From positions 44,465-108,464 of the forward strand of contig WYCW01000003.1 of assembly GCA_011392765.1 (NCBI GenBank): a DNA stretch of 64,000 nucleotides, given 5' to 3'. This document shows positions 59,013 through 64,000 of the stretch, piece by piece (position 1 is the first letter of the stretch; every line of letters starts with the position of its first letter). Made by a program: the position numbers and the translations under genes. Source of the stretch: Candidatus Thiosymbion ectosymbiont of Catanema sp. Cochon2018 (GTDB lineage Bacteria; Pseudomonadota; Gammaproteobacteria; Chromatiales; Chromatiaceae). The notes under the pieces are model-generated. The model saw only the letters and a program-made list of their open reading frames with translations. It was not told where the DNA came from and made no database searches.

Positions 59013-60655
59013 CGGGGGTGGTCCGCTGCCACTCGGGCAGGATGGTCAACAGGCGTTCCTGTGTTGGCCGCCGAGACGCGATAATAATTGATCGCGTCCG
59101 ACCGTATGCTGCTACGAAGCTCCGGGGGCAACTTGTCCTCCGCGATGGTCCGGACCTTCAACTCATGATAATCACCCGCGGCCACTGCCTTAAAAATGTC
59201 TCCGATGACGCCTTCCAGATAGCCTTCGAAGAAGCTGCGCAGGTCGTGGCCCTGATCGTCGGGAAACCAGTCCGGGTGCAATCCGAAGGCGTCGCCGATG
59301 ACCCGCAACCACATTTCCCCGGAGGTTTCGTCGATCTCCAGGGGATGGATCACGCCGATACCGACCCCCGAGTCGAACTCGGCCCAACGCTTGATCCGCT
59401 TGGAAAACGACACCTCGACCCCTTCCTGCCTGAAAATGTCGTTGAGCTCAGCGGCAAAGTCCCGACCACAGCGCTGGCCGACTTTGACCAGAGTGGTCCG
59501 TTGGGCGTCCGGCCCGCCGGATTGACAAGCATCCAGAAGCCCTTCGAGCAACAGGTGGAAGGTTTTGACCCGCATGGCGATGTGGGGCTGCTCGTCGACG
59601 TTGAGCAGGGTCCCCAGATGGAGGTAGCGGTCGAATTGCTTGGCCAGGATGCGTTCCCCCCGGTCCATGCCGAGCTGCTCGTACCACCAAGTCTCCGCGG
59701 CGGCCGGGTCCTGCGTGTACCCTTCGGGCGGCACCAACCGGGCGCACAGGCCGAGATAGTCGTGGCTCAGTTGCCAGAAGATGTCTTTCTTATCCCGCAT
59801 CTCGAACAGGATGCGTTCCTGGCCTTCGAGCTCCCTGGTCTCGGAGAGGATGACGAAATCCCGTTCCCGAAACAGCCCGGCGGCATAGCCCTGCTCTCCG
59901 TCGGACCAGTGCCTGCGGCGCCAGGTATCCCCGATCGTCCGGATACAGTCCGCATCCCCGGTCTCGCTGCGATGATCCGGCACACGGGCGATAACAGGCA
60001 CGAAGCCGATGGGGCACCGTTGGCGCGCCATCTCCCGCACGACGGCTTGCGCGGTGCCGCAGGCGTAGTAGATACCTTCGGGATTCGCCGGCAGAAAATG
60101 GGCGATGGAATCCGCCCAGGAAAGCAAGATGACCGCGCTCGGCTCGGTCGTGGTCTTGCAGTCCACGAGCAGATAGTCCGGTGCGAAGCGCTCCGCGATC
60201 AGTTGCTTGTCCATGTCGAAGGCCTCCCGGTTGCGATCCAGCCATTCCAGTGGAAAGACTTTGGGACTGAGGCCATTGATCTCCTTGGGGGCGAAGTAGA
60301 AGAGACGCTGAAAACGGTAGGAGGCGATCAGGCGCCAATAATCGGGGCTGGTCTCGTCCCCCGCCCGCAGTAGGTAGAGGTGTTCGTCGATGGGCTCGAT
60401 CCGGTCCTGGAGCAGGCCCCAACGTTTGCGCGCCGAGACGCCGCCGGCGCGGGCCTCGACGTCGAAGGCGTCCAGATACTCCAGGTAGCCGGGCCCGGGC
60501 GGCCGCTGCCACTTGTAGTGGAGTCCCGGCGCGGTGAAATCGAAATCCAGCATCAGGACCCGCTTGCCGGCCACTGCCAGGGCCCGGGCCAGATTGCACA
60601 GGGCCAGACTGCGCCCGACGCCGCCCTTGACGGAGTGAAAGACCAGTGTCTTCAC
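59009..60655 (-). CDS. KGGVGR-motif ParA-like ATPase fused to V4R-like C-terminal domain (548 aa, intact)
   Basis: VFHSVKGGVGRSLALCNLARALAVAGKRVLMLDFDFTAPGLHYKW; YLLVDCKTTTEPSAVILLSWADSI; RWAEFDSGVGIGVI...FFEGYLEGVIGDI; GTG start. Confidence 0.85.
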   Translation of the reverse strand: MKTLVFHSVKGGVGRSLALCNLARALAVAGKRVLMLDFDFTAPGLHYKWQRPPGPGYLEYLDAFDVEARAGGVSARKRWGLLQDRIEPIDEHLYLLRAGDETSPDYWRLIASYRFQRLFYFAPKEINGLSPKVFPLEWLDRNREAFDMDKQLIAERFAPDYLLVDCKTTTEPSAVILLSWADSIAHFLPANPEGIYYACGTAQAVVREMARQRCPIGFVPVIARVPDHRSETGDADCIRTIGDTWRRRHWSDGEQGYAAGLFRERDFVILSETRELEGQERILFEMRDKKDIFWQLSHDYLGLCARLVPPEGYTQDPAAAETWWYEQLGMDRGERILAKQFDRYLHLGTLLNVDEQPHIAMRVKTFHLLLEGLLDACQSGGPDAQRTTLVKVGQRCGRDFAAELNDIFRQEGVEVSFSKRIKRWAEFDSGVGIGVIHPLEIDETSGEMWLRVIGDAFGLHPDWFPDDQGHDLRSFFEGYLEGVIGDIFKAVAAGDYHELKVRTIAEDKLPPELRSSIRSDAINYYRVSAANTGTPVDHPARVAADHPR

Positions 60656-60835
60656 TCAAATACGATCGGTAGGCAGGAACCAAGTGTCTTTCCGGCCCGG
60701 AAGGTCGGTCGGGTCCGGCGGCCGTGCCGGTCGTGGCGGCCGCGGCGAAAAGGGCGTGCTCCAGGCCAGGGCCCCCAAGAGAGGCAGTCCGAGGATCAGG
60801 CTCACGCTGATCCCCACGATAAGGTCAATAGGCAT
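60656..60835 (-). CDS. 59-aa single-TM protein (not in ORF track)
   Basis: MPIDLIVGISVSLILGLPLLGALAWSTPFSPRPPRPARPPDPTDLPGRKDTWFLPTDRI*; same position as the 60-aa TM protein of the other module. Confidence 0.6.
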   Translation of the reverse strand: MPIDLIVGISVSLILGLPLLGALAWSTPFSPRPPRPARPPDPTDLPGRKDTWFLPTDRI

Positions 60836-61673
60836 AGATGGTCTCTTTCGTCGGCTTGGTCTTCGCCATCACTTTGGTCTGGGCCTCTTCCAGCTTCATG
60901 CGGATCAGGATGGCGATCAAGGGCAGAAACAGGGCAGACGCCAGGGCGATGTAAAACAGGGCGGCGCGTTGGCTCGGGTCCTTGATGCCTTCCTGCATGT
61001 CCGCGATATAGGGTAAGGCGTAGAGCAGTGCGGCAAACAGACCGATGAGCAGGCAGAGGGCGCTGACGGCGTGCCAGCGGTTTGCTTCCCGGTCGCCTTT
61101 CTCGAGGGTCTTCATCCATTCTTCGACCTCCGTCTGCAGGTTGAAGAAGATGGTACTCACTACGACGAGCAGACTGTAATAGGTGGGGTAGAACACGTAC
61201 GAAACAAGAATGGTACTGCGGTTACCAGCGTCCCGCGTCGGGTCCGTCTCCGAGTCCGCTGTCGGCCCCCCGACCTCCCGCGCGTCCGCCCCGCTCGTTA
61301 TCTCCTGGCAGGGGCCGGCCTGCTCAGGGAGGGTGACATTGAGCAGCAATCCGCCGGCAACCGGGGGCAACAACACGAAGATCAGGGGGAATTGGTGATT
61401 GAGCAGGGTCCAGTGGATGCTCGCATAGCGACGCCTTGCCCATAGCAGCCAGAGCCCCATGATGGTGACAAAGAAGGTGATGGTGAGGATCCAGGCGATG
61501 ATTGCCTTGTTGTAATATCCGGTTGCCCACAGCCAGTAACTGACTCCACCCAAGAAGAGGGCCGAGGAAACGGCTATCAGCAGCAGCGGGCCGCCCATCC
61601 GCCCGCCGGCGGATAAATCGTCACTCGCTTTCTCCCCGGAACGCGGGGTTTGAACTCTTCTCGTGCGCGTCAT
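60825..61673 (-). CDS. Multi-TM protein (282 aa) of the ATPase/V4R-like cluster
   Basis: Several hydrophobic segments; homologous to 56314-56760 plus 56023-56292. Confidence 0.75.
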   Translation of the reverse strand: MTRTRRVQTPRSGEKASDDLSAGGRMGGPLLLIAVSSALFLGGVSYWLWATGYYNKAIIAWILTITFFVTIMGLWLLWARRRYASIHWTLLNHQFPLIFVLLPPVAGGLLLNVTLPEQAGPCQEITSGADAREVGGPTADSETDPTRDAGNRSTILVSYVFYPTYYSLLVVVSTIFFNLQTEVEEWMKTLEKGDREANRWHAVSALCLLIGLFAALLYALPYIADMQEGIKDPSQRAALFYIALASALFLPLIAILIRMKLEEAQTKVMAKTKPTKETIYAY

Positions 61674-61768
61674 CGCAGTATTTTCTCCTGTCCTGGTTCT
61701 TTGGCAAAGTAGCCGGTGGAATCATATTGCAATCGTCGCCCGTGTGTCCCTGTGGATAAAATCGGGAA

Positions 61769-61931
61769 CTAGGGGGTGTTGACATTTAACATACCTGCGG
61801 ACGCGGGGAACACGAACCACGAAGGCAGACACGAATCACACGAATGAGGGTTCGTGTCTGCCTTCGTGTTCATTCGTGGTTCCATTGCGTTTGAAATCAG
61901 TCGCTCAGCTTTATATGTCAACACGCCCCAG
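61769..61931. repeat. MITE-like element CTAGGGGGTGTTGACATTTAA...TATATGTCAACACGCCCCAG
   Basis: Terminal inverted repeats; single ends also at 34034, 35625, 52885. Confidence 0.7.
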
Positions 61932-61956
61932 TTTCCAAGCAACCGAGGACCCTTGA

Positions 61957-62937
61957 ATGACAAATCAGCTTCGTGTTGCCGTTGTTGGCGTCGGTTACCT
62001 TGGACGCTTCCACGCCCTGATTTACTCCCGCATGCCCGATGTGTCGCTCGTGGGGGTCGTGGACCCGGATGCCGACCGGGCGCACGCCGTAGCGGCCGAG
62101 GCGGGTTGCGCCGCGTTCACGCACGCAAGGAAGCTCCCCGAGCGGGTGGATGCCGTGAGTATCGTTGCCCCGACGGGGGTCCATCTGGAGGTTGCGGCAC
62201 CCTTTCTGCGGTGCGGCGTTCACACGATGCTGGAAAAACCGATTGCCGCGACATGTGAGGAAGGCGAGGAGATTGTGCGTCTCGCGGAGCAGTCCGGTGC
62301 GATCCTGCAGATCGGCCACTTGGAGCGCTTCAATGCGGGAATCATGGCGTTGGCCCGGAGAATCTCCGCGCCCCGTTACGTGGAAGCCCACCGCATGGGG
62401 GAATTCACAGCGCGGGCGACGGACGTGGACGTTATCTCCGATCTTATGATCCACGACCTCGATATCCTCCTTTCGCTTATGGGCTCGCAGATCCGGCAGA
62501 TCGCGGCGGTCGGCACGCCGGTGCTGACCGAGCACATCGACATTGCCAGTGCCCGTCTGGAGTTCGCCGACGGGGCGGTGGCAAACCTGGTCGCCAGCCG
62601 GGTCTCGGACAAGAAGATACGGCGTATTCGGGTGTTTCAGCCCAGCGGCTACTTGTCCCTGGATTTCGTCGCGCAGACGCTCGACCTCGCCTATCCCAAA
62701 CCGGCTCAGGGTACGGAGCAACCCGAGATCGTGCGTGAACGCATTGAGGTCGAGCCCGTCAAGCCTCTGGACCGAGAGCTCGAAGCATTCGTGCAATGTG
62801 TTCGAACCTCCCGTCCCCCACTCGTCGATGGCCGGGCCGGACTCGAGGCCCTGAAGGTAGCCCTCGCGGTGCAATCGGGTATCCGGACCAACCGGCGGCT
62901 GGCTGTTGGCGACCGGAAGCCGGAAGCAACCGGTTAA
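61957..62937 (+). CDS. Gfo/Idh/MocA family oxidoreductase
   Basis: LRVAVVGVGYLGRFHALIYSRMPDVSLVGVVDPDADRA; LEKPIAATCEEGEEI; QIGHLERFN. Confidence 0.92.
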   Translation: MTNQLRVAVVGVGYLGRFHALIYSRMPDVSLVGVVDPDADRAHAVAAEAGCAAFTHARKLPERVDAVSIVAPTGVHLEVAAPFLRCGVHTMLEKPIAATCEEGEEIVRLAEQSGAILQIGHLERFNAGIMALARRISAPRYVEAHRMGEFTARATDVDVISDLMIHDLDILLSLMGSQIRQIAAVGTPVLTEHIDIASARLEFADGAVANLVASRVSDKKIRRIRVFQPSGYLSLDFVAQTLDLAYPKPAQGTEQPEIVRERIEVEPVKPLDRELEAFVQCVRTSRPPLVDGRAGLEALKVALAVQSGIRTNRRLAVGDRKPEATG

Positions 62938-63036
62938 TCGCAAAGAAATCTATATGCGCCCACCCTGGTTCAGGTAGAATTAAGAAATTTAGGTTTCGGG
63001 ATAGCAAGGTTCTCGTCCCCGAGGAGGTGGTGTGTC

Positions 63037-63276
63037 ATGTCCAAAGTCTGTCAGGTGACCGGTAAGCGGCCTCTCACCGGTTGTAATGTCTCCCATGCCC
63101 ACAACAAGACCAAGCGGCGGTTTTTACCCAATCTCCACTATCATCGTTTTTGGGTGGAAAGCGAGAAACGCTGGGTGCGTCTTCGCGTATCCGCCAGTGC
63201 AATGCGCCTCATCGACAAGAAGGGCATCGACCAAGTGTTGTCCGAGATGCGCGCCCGCGGTGAAAAAGGTGTGTAA
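63037..63276 (+). CDS. rpmB: 50S ribosomal protein L28
   Basis: [65 protein letters not shown]. Confidence 0.98.
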   Translation: MSKVCQVTGKRPLTGCNVSHAHNKTKRRFLPNLHYHRFWVESEKRWVRLRVSASAMRLIDKKGIDQVLSEMRARGEKGV

Positions 63277-63288
63277 GGAGTAAAGCCC

Positions 63289-63456
63289 ATGGCTAAAGCA
63301 GCACGTGAAAAGATCCGGTTGAACTCCAGTGCCGGTACGGGCCACTTTTACACCACGACCAAGAACAAGCGCAATCAGCCCGGCAAGATGGAGATCAAGA
63401 AATTCGATCCGGTGGCGCGTAAACACGTCACCTACAAGGAAGGTAAGATTAAGTGA
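63289..63456 (+). CDS. rpmG: 50S ribosomal protein L33 (not in ORF track)
   Basis: [55 protein letters not shown]. Confidence 0.97.
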   Translation: MAKAAREKIRLNSSAGTGHFYTTTKNKRNQPGKMEIKKFDPVARKHVTYKEGKIK

Positions 63457-63480
63457 TCTTTGTTTTTTCTCGGCACGTAA

Positions 63481-63506
63481 AACCCGCCACCGGCGGGTTT
63501 TTTTTA
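63481..63506 (+). terminator. Rho-independent terminator after rpmBG
   Basis: AACCCGCCACCGGCGGGTTTTTTTT. Confidence 0.9.
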
Positions 63507-63508
63507 AG

Positions 63509-64000
63509 CTAGAGAGCCGGTGCAAGGGTATAGCTACGCAGCCTGCGGGAAAAGGTCTCCAGCGCCTGGATGCCGGTGGCCTCCGCCTGCTGGCACCAGT
63601 CCTGCAGCGAGCTGAGAAGGGCTTCCTGGTTGGGTGCGGTTTGCTCCCACAGGTCCCGCAGACGTTCGCGGAACCGGTAGACGGTCTCCAACGTTTGGCT
63701 CTGGGCCAACACCTGTTCCAGGCGTTGTTTTGCGCGTTCGTCCAGCCTCGGCCCTTCCATAACCAGCAAGCGCCGTGTGCGCCTGAACAAACGGCGACAA
63801 TGGTGTTTGCTGTGACACAGCTCGGCACGGGTGACCGGCGTGAGCACCTCGCGTGCATAACGGGCGGCAATGTGCATGCGCCCGGTGACTACCGCACGCA
63901 CCGTATCCATGTCGATGTTGCCCTTGCCTTGGACGATGCGCGGCTTGGGTGCGATCTTTTTCACCCTGGCCAAGCCGAGAATGCACAGCAGCCGCACGTA
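63509..64000 (-). CDS. C-terminal part of a protein resembling the ISL3-transposase-like tail of DesA-type fatty acid desaturases; 5' end beyond window
   Basis: ARYAREVLTPVTRAELCHSKHHCRRLFRRTRRLLVMEGPRLDERAKQRLEQVLAQSQTLETVYRFRERLRDLWEQT. Confidence 0.45.
   Translation of the reverse strand, partial: YVRLLCILGLARVKKIAPKPRIVQGKGNIDMDTVRAVVTGRMHIAARYAREVLTPVTRAELCHSKHHCRRLFRRTRRLLVMEGPRLDERAKQRLEQVLAQSQTLETVYRFRERLRDLWEQTAPNQEALLSSLQDWCQQAEATGIQALETFSRRLRSYTLAPAL

Overview
64-kb window from a high-GC gammaproteobacterial genome. Gene content (nifHDKT, a sulfur-globule-like Gly/Tyr-rich exported protein, a large multihaem cytochrome c, TamAB) would fit a purple-sulfur or thiotrophic Chromatiales-like organism; that placement is inference. 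Recognisable blocks: (1) a TIR / nSTAND-type NTPase / 14x WD40 gene broken by a frameshift and an in-frame TAG; (2) a minus-strand nif cluster (nifH, nifD, nifK, nifT, 4Fe-4S ferredoxin, NifX/NafY-like) with unusually long repeat-filled spacers and a perfect -24/-12 sigma54 promoter upstream of nifH; (3) glucokinase, degraded IS1, tamA-tamB, lipid A acyltransferase; (4) a scattered bat (VWA/TPR) gene set interrupted by Uma2 genes; (5) RND adaptor, S24-like peptidase, degraded IS630 and IS1380; (6) a multihaem cytochrome; (7) a toxin-antitoxin/Fic island; (8) IS481 next to an IS110 remnant; (9) a roughly 11-kb minus-strand cluster (50.4-61.7 kb) that I could not match to a known system: KGGVGR-motif ParA-like ATPases fused to a V4R-like domain, membrane proteins, small single-TM proteins and two asparaginase-family enzymes, partly duplicated; (10) Gfo/Idh/MocA oxidoreductase, rpmB, rpmG. 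Intergenic DNA is saturated with non-autonomous repeats, including an asymmetric CTAG-ended family, MITEs with clear target-site duplications, and hairpins built on a 9-nt GTCCA periodicity. Everything was read by eye; no searches were run.
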